From a bacterium (GTDB lineage Bacteria > Planctomycetota > Planctomycetia > Planctomycetales > Planctomycetaceae), in the NCBI GenBank assembly GCA_016125225.1, contig WGME01000013.1, positions 248,001-312,000 of the forward strand: a stretch of DNA of 64,000 nt, written 5' to 3'. Of this stretch, positions 29,428 to 39,134 are shown in pieces; within the stretch, counting starts at the first letter, position 1; every line of letters starts with the position of its first letter. The notes beneath the pieces were generated by a model. It saw only the letters and a list, made by a program, of their open reading frames with translations, was not told the origin of the DNA and did not search any database. The position numbers and the translations under genes are program-made.

Positions 29428-30042
29428 ATGCGAAGCTTTACTGAGATTGCTGAGGACACCCAACTCAATCCTAGGCAAAAGTACGCGCAAATCACGGCAC
29501 AATTTCCGACATATGGCAGAGCCTGGGTTCGGAATGTAATTCACGACAATCACCCGGACTGGGGGCGATACCGAAAGTTAGAACCGCTCGTTCAGCAGAT
29601 TCGAGACGCACAGCCGAACCCCGGAGAGCCAATGGTTCTCCCTGAGCTGAATTCCATGGAGTTGCACTATCTTGCCTCTCGTTGCTGTCCTCTGGGATTT
29701 TTTAATGTCGGTGTGTTTCGTGAGATCGCAGGCAAAAGTGATTGCGATTTTGGCACGGCGGTATTGATCTACTGGGCTGCAATCAGTGGCTACAACGAGC
29801 CAGAAGGGTCGTTGCAGTTCGATGGCCACGAGCAGAGTGTTCTACCGGCTTTGGAACATTTCCAACGCGATTTGGCCCAATTCATTTCACAATTGGAAAT
29901 GCGGCTGGCCGCATCACAATTCCGAAATAGCTGTATTCGCTTCAATCCGCGAGAAGATTACGAGTCCTCGCTTCAATTTGGAGACGAAAGATTTCGCGAG
30001 ATCACGCCGGGAGAGGAATTCGACGAGTTTGTCGAGGACTGA
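29428..30042 (+). CDS. DUF4274-like hypothetical protein
   Basis: 204 residues, no signal peptide or membrane segment. The central part MELHYLASRCCPLGFFNVGV followed by CDFGTAVLIYWAAISGY resembles DUF4274, in which an LHY...CDxGTAL-like pattern is typical; the resemblance is from memory and weak. The N-terminal 70 residues and C-terminal 60 residues match nothing I know. Base composition is visibly lower in GC and codon use more AT-ending than in the genes on both sides, which could mean recent acquisition. It begins 25 bases after the UxaC-like gene. Confidence 0.5.
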   Translation: MRSFTEIAEDTQLNPRQKYAQITAQFPTYGRAWVRNVIHDNHPDWGRYRKLEPLVQQIRDAQPNPGEPMVLPELNSMELHYLASRCCPLGFFNVGVFREIAGKSDCDFGTAVLIYWAAISGYNEPEGSLQFDGHEQSVLPALEHFQRDLAQFISQLEMRLAASQFRNSCIRFNPREDYESSLQFGDERFREITPGEEFDEFVED

Positions 30043-30248
30043 AGTCTCTCCAAGTTACGGCAAAAGAACATGTCATAGAGATCCGCACTCTAAAGGACAA
30101 CTCGGCTCTCTCTGACAGTTGTGAGCAAGTCCATCAGTGGTTCTCCGCATGGACAGGGTTCACGTCCTTTTCGTCAGCCACCGGACGGTTTAGAATCCCG
30201 GAGTTGTTTTTACGCTCATAATGCTAGTCCCCGAATCGAGGCGTGATC

Positions 30249-31970
30249 ATGGCGACTCTCGTCCTGTTGCAGGACGGTCAAGCCGTACCCTGTCCGCTGA
30301 CCGTCGAAGAAACCGTGCTCGGCCGCCATCCCGAGTGCCAGATTCAACTCAATTCCAACATGGTTTCCCGGAAGCACGCCCGCGTGCTGAAGGACGGCGA
30401 CCAGTTTGTGCTGGAAGACCTGGGCAGCGGCAATGGCACGTTTCTGAATGGAAAGAAAATCGAGGGCCCGACCACGCTGGCCCACGATGACCGCATCAAA
30501 CTCGGCCCAATCCTGCTGCGTTTTGAGTCCGCTGCGGCCAAATCAGTGGACACATCTTCGGCCACTGGCCGCATGGCTGCCCCCCCGATTTCCCAGGGCG
30601 AGAGCGATTTCGATGGTGGGGCCACGCTGGGGATTGATTTTGCCTCGCCGGAGGAAGATGCCGCGACCATCATGGGCAAGGCGGCTCAGGTCAGCGGGTT
30701 TGGCCGGCTCGATGTCCGTCCGGAAGCCAAGTTGAAAGCCGTGCTGGAGATCAGCCGCAGTCTGGCTGGCAGCACCGACTTGGATGGGTTGCTCCCGAAG
30801 ATTCTCGATACATTGTTCAACGTTTTCCCCCATGCCGACCGGGGCTGCATCCTCTTCAAGCAGGATGGCGGCGACAAAATGATTCCGAAGGCCATGAAGC
30901 ATCGCCGGGCAGGTGAAGACGAGACCGTCAAACTCAGTCGGACCATTCTGAAGACGGTCGTCGAACAAAAGGCGGGAGTGCTGTCCGCCGATGCCGCCAG
31001 CGATGCCCGCTTTGAAGCCAGCGAATCGATCTCGAATCTCACCATCCGCTCGATGATGTGCGTCCCAATGCTCAGCCTCGGCGGCGAAGTGATGGGCATT
31101 GTCAACATCGATACACAAAATCCATTCAACCAGTTCAAGGAAGAAGACCTTGATCTGCTGGTTGCCGTGGCGGGGCAGGCGGCGTTGTCTTACGAATCGG
31201 CCAAGCTTCTTGTCACAGCGATGGAGAAGCAGAAGCAGGATCGCGAAATGAACATCGCGATGAACGTGCAACGGGCGCTGTTGCCGGAAACGCTGCCGAG
31301 TCCGCCAAACTGGGAATTCTTCGCATCCTACGATTCGGCACAGGCGGTCGGCGGCGACTATTACGACTGCATGTTTCTGCCCGATGGAAAACGCATCTGT
31401 TTCGCGTTTGGTGATGTCGCAGGCAAGGGCGTACCGGCATCGCTGGTGATGTCACGCATCAACAGCGTGGTCACGAATACCATGGCGTTCGTCGATGACG
31501 TCGGCGAAGCGGGCATGCGGATCAATAATCAGATGTGTGCCAAAGCCGTCGAAGGCCGCTTCGTGACGTTTGTCCTGGGCATCATAGAACCCACCTCCGG
31601 CGAGATGACCGTGGTCAATGCCGGTCATATGCCCGTCATGATTCGCAAAGCCGATGGGACGATTGAAGAGTTCGGCTCGGAAGCCATCGGCGTCCCTCTC
31701 GGAGTGATGGAAGACTATCCTTACGATGTGGTCTCACGCACCATCTCCCCCGGTGAAACCTGCGTCATTTATACCGACGGCGTGAGCGAGGCCATGAACC
31801 ACAACAGTGATCTCTACGGTGTGGAACGACTGGCCGAAGTGGTCCGCACCACGCCAGCCGGATCGGCCGAAGATCTGGGCAAAGTCATCCTCGCCGATGT
31901 CCGCAAACACGCCGATGGTCGCCCACAAAACGACGATATCACCATCATGGTTTTCCGCCGGATGGCATAA
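30249..31970 (+). CDS. FHA-GAF-PP2C (SpoIIE-type) phosphatase
   Basis: 573 cytoplasmic residues combining signal input and output. An FHA domain (about 1-95) shows [15 protein letters not shown] and [12 protein letters not shown], the phosphothreonine-binding loops. A GAF domain spans about 160-320. A SpoIIE/PP2C phosphatase domain (about 345-573) has [51 protein letters not shown] and [11 protein letters not shown], so the metal-binding aspartates are present. Such proteins dephosphorylate anti-anti-sigma factors or other phosphoproteins. ATG 30249 is preferred (GAGG eight bases upstream) over the GTG two codons earlier. No partner-switching kinase is adjacent. A strong hairpin follows. Confidence 0.92.
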   Translation: MATLVLLQDGQAVPCPLTVEETVLGRHPECQIQLNSNMVSRKHARVLKDGDQFVLEDLGSGNGTFLNGKKIEGPTTLAHDDRIKLGPILLRFESAAAKSVDTSSATGRMAAPPISQGESDFDGGATLGIDFASPEEDAATIMGKAAQVSGFGRLDVRPEAKLKAVLEISRSLAGSTDLDGLLPKILDTLFNVFPHADRGCILFKQDGGDKMIPKAMKHRRAGEDETVKLSRTILKTVVEQKAGVLSADAASDARFEASESISNLTIRSMMCVPMLSLGGEVMGIVNIDTQNPFNQFKEEDLDLLVAVAGQAALSYESAKLLVTAMEKQKQDREMNIAMNVQRALLPETLPSPPNWEFFASYDSAQAVGGDYYDCMFLPDGKRICFAFGDVAGKGVPASLVMSRINSVVTNTMAFVDDVGEAGMRINNQMCAKAVEGRFVTFVLGIIEPTSGEMTVVNAGHMPVMIRKADGTIEEFGSEAIGVPLGVMEDYPYDVVSRTISPGETCVIYTDGVSEAMNHNSDLYGVERLAEVVRTTPAGSAEDLGKVILADVRKHADGRPQNDDITIMVFRRMA

Positions 31971-31975
31971 GCAAA

Positions 31976-32003
31976 GTGGTACGGACATTTCTGTCCGTAC
32001 CAC
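31976..32003. terminator. Strong bidirectional hairpin
   Basis: Perfect 12-bp arms GTGGTACGGACA (31976-31987) and TGTCCGTACCAC (31992-32003) with a 4-base loop, five bases after the FHA-GAF-PP2C stop and between convergent genes. Confidence 0.75.
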
Positions 32004-32038
32004 GGGTTAGTCTTGCGCGAGAGCCAAAGTTCTCTGCT

Positions 32039-32395
32039 CTAGTTGGCACTCAACTCAGGAGTTTCCATCGCGACCGGTTCCATTCCGGGCTTGGTGTAGC
32101 CCAGGCTGCGAACTACTTCCAAAACTTCGCTCCAGGTGGGGAACATGCGGCCGCTTTTCCGCTTGTAGTCGTCCATCGCCTTCATGAATTCGACTTCGTC
32201 TTCCGAGTAGTCGCGTTCACAGGTGGTGGGGTCGATCATGCGACGGCGTTCGACCTTGCGGCGGGAACTCTGACGGCGTTCTTCCCCTGTGTTCGGCTGG
32301 CCTTCTGCGGCTTTGCGGCGTTCCGTCATGCGACGGTTCTGGATGCGCCGATTCAGCATCGTCGCAGTTTCGGCCGGAGTTTCGTGCGTTACCAT
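32039..32395 (-). CDS. Small Arg-rich conserved protein
   Basis: 118 residues from the ATG at 32393-32395, which has AAGGAAG upstream; the frame extends 13 codons further. The N-terminal half is very rich in Arg ([31 protein letters not shown]), then a compact acidic/helical C-terminal module ([20 protein letters not shown], then [12 protein letters not shown]). The C-terminal part looks like a small conserved planctomycete domain found next to regulatory genes; function unknown. Nucleic-acid binding by the basic half is a guess. Convergent with the FHA-GAF-PP2C gene. Confidence 0.6.
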   Translation of the reverse strand: MVTHETPAETATMLNRRIQNRRMTERRKAAEGQPNTGEERRQSSRRKVERRRMIDPTTCERDYSEDEVEFMKAMDDYKRKSGRMFPTWSEVLEVVRSLGYTKPGMEPVAMETPELSAN

Positions 32396-32588
32396 GCGTC
32401 TGCTTCCTTGATGATCCGTGGCGGGGTGTTCCATCGCTTACGCGCGGGGAACGGTATCATGCAGAGGAATTATGACCGCACTTAGCTCACAAAGATGGAG
32501 TGTAAAGATTGTAGAGCGCTGTTAATTTCGAGAAACATTTCCGAACACGGGGATTTGCCAGTTAACACGATCCGCATGATAGTACCGG

Positions 32589-34289
32589 TTATTCCGGCCC
32601 GCGGACCGTCGTTCCCAGCTCAATCCGCAGATGCCGGGTGGACCAATCCGCCGAGAGATCGATCGCTTCCAACAGTTCGATTGCCGTTTGCAGCGACACA
32701 ACGCGTTTGTCTTTAGTACGGTCGGACTGAAGGGACCACAGCGCAGAGATCCACACCTGAAGGGGCGGTTGGCGAAGCAGTCCCACATGACACCAGAGAC
32801 CCAGACCTGCCGACTGCAGGCGCGCTTTAGCCGCGGGGGAGATTTCTGGTGACGATGCGGGATTCGAGGACGATGCCCACTCAGCGACGGAACTGGAGAG
32901 CCGGAATTCTGAGGGAGACAAGGCGATCGCGAGTTGTCCTTCCGGTCGGCCCGTCCATTCCCAATGCAGAACATCGTCGATCTGTTCTTTCCGCAGCGAG
33001 ACTTTCGCGCCAGTGGGTTGGGCATTCACTCCCACCAGGGCCAGGTTCAGGCTGAACGTGATGGCGTTCTCTAACCCGGCACGTAAGTCCGCCGCAATCG
33101 GAGATGGCGAGAAGCGACTGGTCCATAGGGCAACAAAGGGATGATGACGTAGTGGAGTTTGATCGGTGATCGGCCGAACAACGACGCAAGCACTCCAATC
33201 ATCGAGCAAGGCCCGACCGACTTTGGACCACGGGGGTTGATCAAACAGAACAGCCTGGGCGACCTGCATGGCATGGTCCCATTCATCGCGATCGTTGGCA
33301 GGCATTAACTGTCGCAGGCCCTCCACGATCGGAACGGGATCGATTTGCCCACCGATGGCGAGCAATGTCTGCGACGGCAGGGGTTGCTGCCAGAGTGTGG
33401 GCTGAAACTGATCGTCTCGACACCAGCTTCGCCAGGCGGGGCTGATTGCTTCGGGATTCAGGCCGACCTGTAATGCGAGGGCGGGACCATCACCGTTCAG
33501 GCTGAGTTGCAACGTCATGGCCGTGACGGCTTGCCAGGCCTGCAATAGCCGTTGAGCCGCGGGGTTCTCATCAATAACCCGCTGCAACGTTTGGTCCCAT
33601 TGACGGGGAGCGACATATGCCAAAAGTGATCCTTGCGGCGTGGATTCCGGCCAGGCCTGTTGAAATGTGGACTCATCCGCAAGGCTGGAGGACATGTCCG
33701 GCGAGGCATAGCGGGACAGGCTATCGCGAACCAGGGCCTCGTGATCGGAGAGCCAGAAGTGATCGTCGATGAGGGCGTAATAGACCGTGCTGCCCCCTAC
33801 GCTGCGTGCAAAGTAGGTCAGCTGGTTGAACGATTTTTCGGTGATGCGGGCCTGAGATTCGAGACGGTTCCAAGTAGCGATGGTGGCCTGCATTTCTTTG
33901 GCATCACGCCCCTGTGCCAACAGCAAGGCCAGCGGTTCGCCCTCCATCGGCACCGTAACGGTAATGGCAACCGATTGTGCAAACATCGTGCGGAGATGCT
34001 GGGTGAGCGTCTGCCCGGAACTCGCGGCTAGTTTTTCATCTAAGTGTTGCCAGCGTTGCAGCAGGGGAGCCGACCGCATAAGTTCCGCCAGCGGAGACTG
34101 TTGCCAGCGTTGACCGAGCGTGGAGGTTTCCAGCGCGGTCCAGTCCTCGTCGAGATGGGAGATTTCTGCATAGAGGGCTACTTGCGGGTCGACATAGTTC
34201 GCCAGCGAAGCCGCCTCGACGATGCGACCTGAACAGACGGCAGAATAGAGTAAGGTCAGCAGAGCGACACAGCAGACAGACTTCCGCAC
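32589..34289 (-). CDS. Large exported protein, DUF3352-like, unknown function
   Basis: 566 residues beginning with a signal peptide (MRKSVCCVALLTLLYSAVCS, hydrophobic about 6-24). The rest is soluble with many Trp and Gln residues and alternating strands and helices; segments such as VDPQVALYAEISHLDEDWTA, YYALIDDHFWLSD and GSLLAYVAPRQW recall DUF3352-type exported proteins. No catalytic motif was seen. It starts 18 bases after the anti-sigma gene stop and is probably the third cistron of the sigma-anti-sigma unit, so its product may be what the sigma factor responds to or needs. Confidence 0.6.
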   Translation of the reverse strand: MRKSVCCVALLTLLYSAVCSGRIVEAASLANYVDPQVALYAEISHLDEDWTALETSTLGQRWQQSPLAELMRSAPLLQRWQHLDEKLAASSGQTLTQHLRTMFAQSVAITVTVPMEGEPLALLLAQGRDAKEMQATIATWNRLESQARITEKSFNQLTYFARSVGGSTVYYALIDDHFWLSDHEALVRDSLSRYASPDMSSSLADESTFQQAWPESTPQGSLLAYVAPRQWDQTLQRVIDENPAAQRLLQAWQAVTAMTLQLSLNGDGPALALQVGLNPEAISPAWRSWCRDDQFQPTLWQQPLPSQTLLAIGGQIDPVPIVEGLRQLMPANDRDEWDHAMQVAQAVLFDQPPWSKVGRALLDDWSACVVVRPITDQTPLRHHPFVALWTSRFSPSPIAADLRAGLENAITFSLNLALVGVNAQPTGAKVSLRKEQIDDVLHWEWTGRPEGQLAIALSPSEFRLSSSVAEWASSSNPASSPEISPAAKARLQSAGLGLWCHVGLLRQPPLQVWISALWSLQSDRTKDKRVVSLQTAIELLEAIDLSADWSTRHLRIELGTTVRGPE

Positions 34290-34307
34290 CGATGCACTCC
34301 GAAGGGA

Positions 34308-35042
34308 TCAACTGGCAGGGGGAGCTTCACTTGGCAGGACCGTCCCCAGAAACTGCAGGGCCGTGCCCACCTTCTGTCCGAGCGGCCGGGTCAGATTGGA
34401 CCACTCTGAAATTAACTCTGTCCTCGGTGAGCTGGGCGAATCCACTTCAATGGGAGCCGGAACCGCGTTGGACTCAGCCGGCGGAGTATTGGCTGTTACA
34501 CGCACACGTTGAGTGATGGTCGGCAGTTGATCCCAGGTTTGTACCGTACGTTGGGCCGCATGGGCTGAACCGGTGCGGACATCCTGCCAGAACTCCGCGA
34601 CCGTGGCCGTGACCGGAGCGACGTCTTCAGGAACGGCTTCAAGTTCTGCCACCGAAGGAGACTTCACCAACTCATCAGGCTGCCAGAAGCTCCAACCGAC
34701 GATCAGCAAGGTCATCGCTGTCACGGTCGTCATCAGGCTGGCACTGATGGTCGACAAGGCGCGGGACGGCCGGGATACGGGCACATCGGCACGAGCAACT
34801 ACGACGGACTGATCGGCTTGAACAGCCAAGATGGCGGCCAGAATTCGATCGGTCGAGATGGAGGGGATTGGTTGCTGTTTCCAATCTTCGATAGCGCGGT
34901 CCATCACCGATTGCAGGGCCAGCCAGCGCCGGCAGTCTGCACAGTCAGCGAGGTGAACCGTTGCTGCTGCGGACCATTCTGGGGGAGTGGAATCGAGTTG
35001 CTCGCTCCATTCCTGTTCAAAATCGGTGCAATTCATAGCCAT
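34308..35042 (-). CDS. Membrane anti-sigma factor with zinc finger
   Basis: 244 residues. The N-terminus has the ZAS-type zinc motif in VHLADCADCRRW (His-x3-Cys-x2-Cys, about 29-36) with Cys5 as a possible further ligand. A single membrane helix lies at about 103-120, followed by a roughly 120-residue Ala/Pro/Thr-rich extracytoplasmic tail. Its start overlaps the end of the sigma factor gene by 26 bases (start 35042, sigma stop 35017), so it is translationally coupled. It should bind and restrain the ECF factor from the membrane side; the signal sensed is unknown. Confidence 0.82.
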   Translation of the reverse strand: MAMNCTDFEQEWSEQLDSTPPEWSAAATVHLADCADCRRWLALQSVMDRAIEDWKQQPIPSISTDRILAAILAVQADQSVVVARADVPVSRPSRALSTISASLMTTVTAMTLLIVGWSFWQPDELVKSPSVAELEAVPEDVAPVTATVAEFWQDVRTGSAHAAQRTVQTWDQLPTITQRVRVTANTPPAESNAVPAPIEVDSPSSPRTELISEWSNLTRPLGQKVGTALQFLGTVLPSEAPPAS

Positions 35043-35571
35043 CTCGATTCACTACTCCGCGTTCCTGAAGCTGCTCGGCCATCTGTTTCCGAGCGCGATG
35101 CAACCAGGTTTTGACCGTTCCCGTTGGGCAGTCCAGGGCTTCGGAAATCTCCTGTATCGATAACTCCTGCTGATAAAACATAACAAAACAGAGACGATGA
35201 TCTTCGCGTAAACTTTCGAGGGCCTTCTCCAGTTCCTCGGCAAGTCCCGGTGAAGTCGCATTCGTTGTCGCAACGTCTTGCCAGTCGCCACTGCTTTGCG
35301 GCTGCCGGAGGCGTCGTGCCAACCGGGTGCGACAACGATTGGCGGCAATCGCCATCACCCACGGTTTCAATGAACGCTCCGGCTGCCATTGTCGTAAATG
35401 GCGAAACGCGCGCGTAAAGGTTTCCTGGGTCACATCTTCCGCATCTTCCCGTTGCTGCAGCATGCGGAAGCACAGACCGAAGACCAGCCCCTGGAACCGA
35501 TCCACAAACGTACGGATGGCTTCCACCTCGTTGGCGAGGCAGCGCTGCACCAGCACGCTGTCGTCGATCAC
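35017..35571 (-). CDS. ECF-type RNA polymerase sigma factor
   Basis: 184 residues with sigma region 2 at about 8-80 (REDAEDVTQETFTRAFRHL, RSLKPWVMAIAANRCR) and region 4 at about 115-170 (LREDHRLCFVMFYQQELSIQ, then EISEALDCPTGTVKTWLHRA, the helix-turn-helix). The start is GTG at 35569-35571: GGAG stands six bases upstream, and no ATG gives a complete region 2. The anti-sigma gene overlaps its 3' end. With the downstream exported protein it forms a three-gene unit on the minus strand. Confidence 0.92.
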   Translation of the reverse strand: MIDDSVLVQRCLANEVEAIRTFVDRFQGLVFGLCFRMLQQREDAEDVTQETFTRAFRHLRQWQPERSLKPWVMAIAANRCRTRLARRLRQPQSSGDWQDVATTNATSPGLAEELEKALESLREDHRLCFVMFYQQELSIQEISEALDCPTGTVKTWLHRARKQMAEQLQERGVVNRDGYELHRF

Positions 35572-35698
35572 AAGGGGCTCCTACCTCAGACGCGCACACC
35601 TCTACTACCCGTCGGAACAACGCCGGGTTTCACAGAGGGAGAATGAACCTGCGGCGAAGTGCGACGCCGGGAGATCAAATCAGATGAATGGCCTGCGC

Positions 35699-35908
35699 CT
35701 ACCGCGAGATGACGTCCCGGGCGAGGGTGCGGGCCAACTTATAGGCCCGTTGAATCGCGCTGGCACGAAGTTCGATTTGCTCTTCGCTATAGTACTTGCC
35801 CGATTCACTGATCGGAAGTCCAGCAAGTGCGAGAGTCAAAGGGAGTAGATCCAGGAATTCCCGATAGCGGCGTTGCTGGTCGGCAACTTGCGGGTTGGCT
35901 TCCGACAT
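35699..35908 (-). CDS. Small conserved protein, unknown function
   Basis: 69 residues, helical, with a hydrophobic YREFLDLLPLTLALAGLP stretch (about 15-32) and a charged second half (YYSEEQIELRASAIQRAYKL, about 40-59). It has neither a signal peptide nor a clear membrane helix. The composition and third-codon GC fit a real gene, and similar short proteins are familiar in planctomycetes. Lies upstream of the sigma factor gene on the same strand, about 127 bases away. Confidence 0.55.
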   Translation of the reverse strand: MSEANPQVADQQRRYREFLDLLPLTLALAGLPISESGKYYSEEQIELRASAIQRAYKLARTLARDVISR

Positions 35909-35955
35909 GGCAGGTGACTCCGAGCGTGAGCAACAAGGCTGTCGTTGAGAAATCA

Positions 35956-36000
35956 GGTTAAGTGGCTACAGCCCGCTAACAGTAGCCACCTCCGGAGGTG
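35956..36000. repeat. Nested inverted repeats between two minus-strand genes
   Basis: GTGGCTAC and GTAGCCAC flank a 12-base spacer, directly followed by the 16-base perfect palindrome CCACCTCCGGAGGTGG, ending just before the FHA gene stop. Probable terminator or REP-like element. Confidence 0.5.
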
Positions 36001-36004
36001 GTCG

Positions 36005-36940
36005 CTAGCGTGTGCGGCGCTGCATGTACTGTTTAATGATATCCGCGGCCGATTGCGAGGGTTTTTCCTCCGTTTTCTTTGCGCCTTCGCCAGTTTGTAC
36101 AGGAGCGACGGGAACAGGAGCTGGTTCCTTGACACCGGTGCTCTCCGGCGGTGGAAGTCGCACTGGAATGGCAGCCACGGCGGAAGCAGAATTACTGCTA
36201 CTACTTGCCGGGGCAGGCTCGGGAGGGGGAGCAACCGGGGCCTGGGGAGCCGCAGGGTAAGCCATCGGCTGATATCCCGCAGGAGCCATCGGATACCCGG
36301 GGGGATAACCCGGCGGATAGCCCATGGGCATCGGAGGATAACCGGGTGGATACGCCGGATATCCCGGTGGCATTGCATATTGCGGCATCCCCGGCTGAGG
36401 CACGCCGGGATAGCCCGGGGGAGGCGAATACTGCGGCATCTCATAAGCGGGGGTGTTGGCCCCACCGAGAATCGCCGTGTCACCGGCCATTTCAGGAACC
36501 GGTTGGCCGGGCAGCGGCGGCATGACCGGCATTTCGATCATGGTATCGGCCCCCGACTGGTTCGCCGTGGACTCGAAGGCGGCCTCGCTGTTGTCTATCG
36601 TGACGGGGGGAGCCGCCACTGCGGGAGCATCGACGGCCACCTGCTTCCGCAACGCCAATTGCAGCTGCAACTTGCCGATCTGGATTTCATCGCCATCGTT
36701 CAGAAGAACTTCACTGTGAATCAGTTCACCGTTGACGCGAGTACCATTGGTACTCCCTAGGTCGCGGAGACGAATGGCAAAGTCATCGACGAGGAATGCA
36801 CAGTGATGGCGGCTGACCGATTCGCTGTTGGGTCGCAGGTGACAATCCTGCTCGCGCCCCACCAGGAACCGCTTTGTGACCAGAGGAATCAATTTCCCCT
36901 GAAATTTACCGCCAAGAACCTTGAGATCTGCTTGCAACAT
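36005..36940 (-). CDS. FHA-domain protein with Tyr/Pro/Gly-rich tail
   Basis: 311 residues. The FHA domain (about 10-105) keeps the phosphothreonine-binding residues: FLVGREQDCHLR, SVSRHHCAFL and LGSTNGTRVNG. Beyond about residue 135 the chain becomes low-complexity, with many YPPG/GYP units (PPGYPGVPQPGMPQY, GYPAYPPGYPPMPMGYPPGY) around 175-240, then a Pro/Ala/Ser-rich stretch and a basic end (IIKQYMQRRTR). ATG 36940 is preferred, ten bases after GGGAG; a GTG three codons earlier also fits the frame. FHA implies reading of Thr-phosphorylated partners; the tail may drive self-association or bind a surface. Confidence 0.85.
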   Translation of the reverse strand: MLQADLKVLGGKFQGKLIPLVTKRFLVGREQDCHLRPNSESVSRHHCAFLVDDFAIRLRDLGSTNGTRVNGELIHSEVLLNDGDEIQIGKLQLQLALRKQVAVDAPAVAAPPVTIDNSEAAFESTANQSGADTMIEMPVMPPLPGQPVPEMAGDTAILGGANTPAYEMPQYSPPPGYPGVPQPGMPQYAMPPGYPAYPPGYPPMPMGYPPGYPPGYPMAPAGYQPMAYPAAPQAPVAPPPEPAPASSSSNSASAVAAIPVRLPPPESTGVKEPAPVPVAPVQTGEGAKKTEEKPSQSAADIIKQYMQRRTR

Positions 36941-37395
36941 GGGCCACACACTCCCAGCGTTGTGGGTGAGAAATCCTGACAGGCGAGTAGTCTATGGGTG
37001 CAGAGTCGGAGACGAATCCACCTGAATGAACTTCAATGACAGGTTGTCGCACTGGCCCAGAATACAGCGAGAATGTTGAAAAGGGTAAAAATCGCTATAT
37101 GCCAAGAGTTCGGCACCTTCAAACTATCAACGCACTAATGCACTGTCAATCTTCGTGTTGGGGTTTTCACACTTGCCCCAATTTTGTTTGTGTGCGTCTC
37201 AGTGAACTGGTTACGAAGGGTCGCGAATGACCACTACTGAATAGATGGGAAGAGAAAGATCGAACTCAGGAAACGTGTGACCACTTCACCATCTTTTGGG
37301 AATCGGTCTCCTCAGGGACGGCAGATTCTGCTATTTCACCCGCCGTTGAGATTTTGCGGAAATCTCTCTGCGGAACGGATATCCCTGAGTTCACC
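36941..37395. other. 455-base divergent intergenic region
   Basis: Between the FHA gene and mlaE. Lower GC than its flanks. A possible rightward promoter (TTGAAA at about 37077, TATGCC 16 bases on) and a terminator-like TTGGGG...CCCCAATTTTG stem near 37159-37182 are weak; a 7-bp hairpin (37348-37354 with 37360-37366) lies about 30 bases before the mlaE ATG. No supported gene; the short frame at 37036-37230 lacks coding character. Confidence 0.45.
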
Positions 37396-38232
37396 ATGTC
37401 AGCCGTTTTACCAGAAACCCCTGGCGTCACGATCTTCCACCTGGTGGGGCGGTACACCATTGATGCCGTCCGCGCTATTGGCAGCTTGACTCTCTTCTGC
37501 TGGCGGTTGGCAGGTCAGGTCTGGCGAATCCCCCGGGCTAAAGTCCTCTGGCCCATCATGTACGATGTGGGGGTGCAGAGTTTACCCGTGATTCTGGTGA
37601 CAGGTCTGTTCATTGGTATGGTCCTTGCCGTTCAGTCGTACGACACGCTGAAGGTGATGCACTTTGAATCGCGCATTGGATCGGTGATCAACGTCACGTT
37701 GGTCAAAGAACTCGGCCCTGTGCTGGCGGCAACCATGTTGGCAGGACGGGTGGGGAGTGCCATCGCCGCGGAAATCGGCACCATGCGGGTGACGGAACAG
37801 GTCGATGCGCTCGATGCCTTGGGAGCCGATCCGGTGGCCTACCTGGTCGTACCCCGGTTCCTGGCCTGCTTCTGGCTGATTCCAGCACTCACCATTTTGG
37901 CAGATGCGATCGGAATGTTCGGCGGCTGGTTTGTGAGTACCTGCATTTTAGGGGTCAGCAGCCATTTTTTCTGGTTGTATTCCGACAGCTTTGTCACCGC
38001 CTATGACGTGGTGAGTGGCGTCGTCAAGAGCCTCTTTTTTGGGGCCGCGATTGCCGTGATTGCCTGTCATCGCGGGTTTCACTGCGGATCGGGGGCCGAA
38101 GGAGTCGGCCGGGCCGCAACGGAAGCCTTCGTCTATTCGTTCATCGCGATTCTGGTGCTCGACTTTATCCTGGGCATCTTTATGCTGCAGGCATATCGCT
38201 GGTTATTTGGTGGCCCGATCAGTTTGTTTTAG
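37396..38232 (+). CDS. mlaE: Mla-type ABC transporter permease
   Basis: A 278-residue MlaE/YrbE permease, the membrane subunit of the phospholipid transporter that keeps the outer membrane asymmetric. Helices at about 60-85, 150-175, 200-225 and 240-265; the conserved core [40 protein letters not shown] and [15 protein letters not shown] (about 100-160) is typical. ATG 37396 gives the usual N-terminus; a TTG 14 codons upstream opens the frame. The mlaF ATPase and mlaD substrate-binding genes follow at 28 and about 60 bases. Confidence 0.93.
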   Translation: MSAVLPETPGVTIFHLVGRYTIDAVRAIGSLTLFCWRLAGQVWRIPRAKVLWPIMYDVGVQSLPVILVTGLFIGMVLAVQSYDTLKVMHFESRIGSVINVTLVKELGPVLAATMLAGRVGSAIAAEIGTMRVTEQVDALDALGADPVAYLVVPRFLACFWLIPALTILADAIGMFGGWFVSTCILGVSSHFFWLYSDSFVTAYDVVSGVVKSLFFGAAIAVIACHRGFHCGSGAEGVGRAATEAFVYSFIAILVLDFILGIFMLQAYRWLFGGPISLF

Positions 38233-38259
38233 CGTCTGTCTGCCCGTTGGAATGAAGCC

Positions 38260-39072
<813 letters not shown>

Positions 39073-39134
39073 CGTGGACCAACATGACGACGGCCCGTGG
39101 TGGTCGTGGAGTGAGTGAGCAGAAGGTCAAACCA

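Noticed and set aside
37036-37230. 64-codon plus-strand frame upstream of mlaE
   Set aside because: Low-GC intergenic sequence without a ribosome-binding site or recognisable protein.
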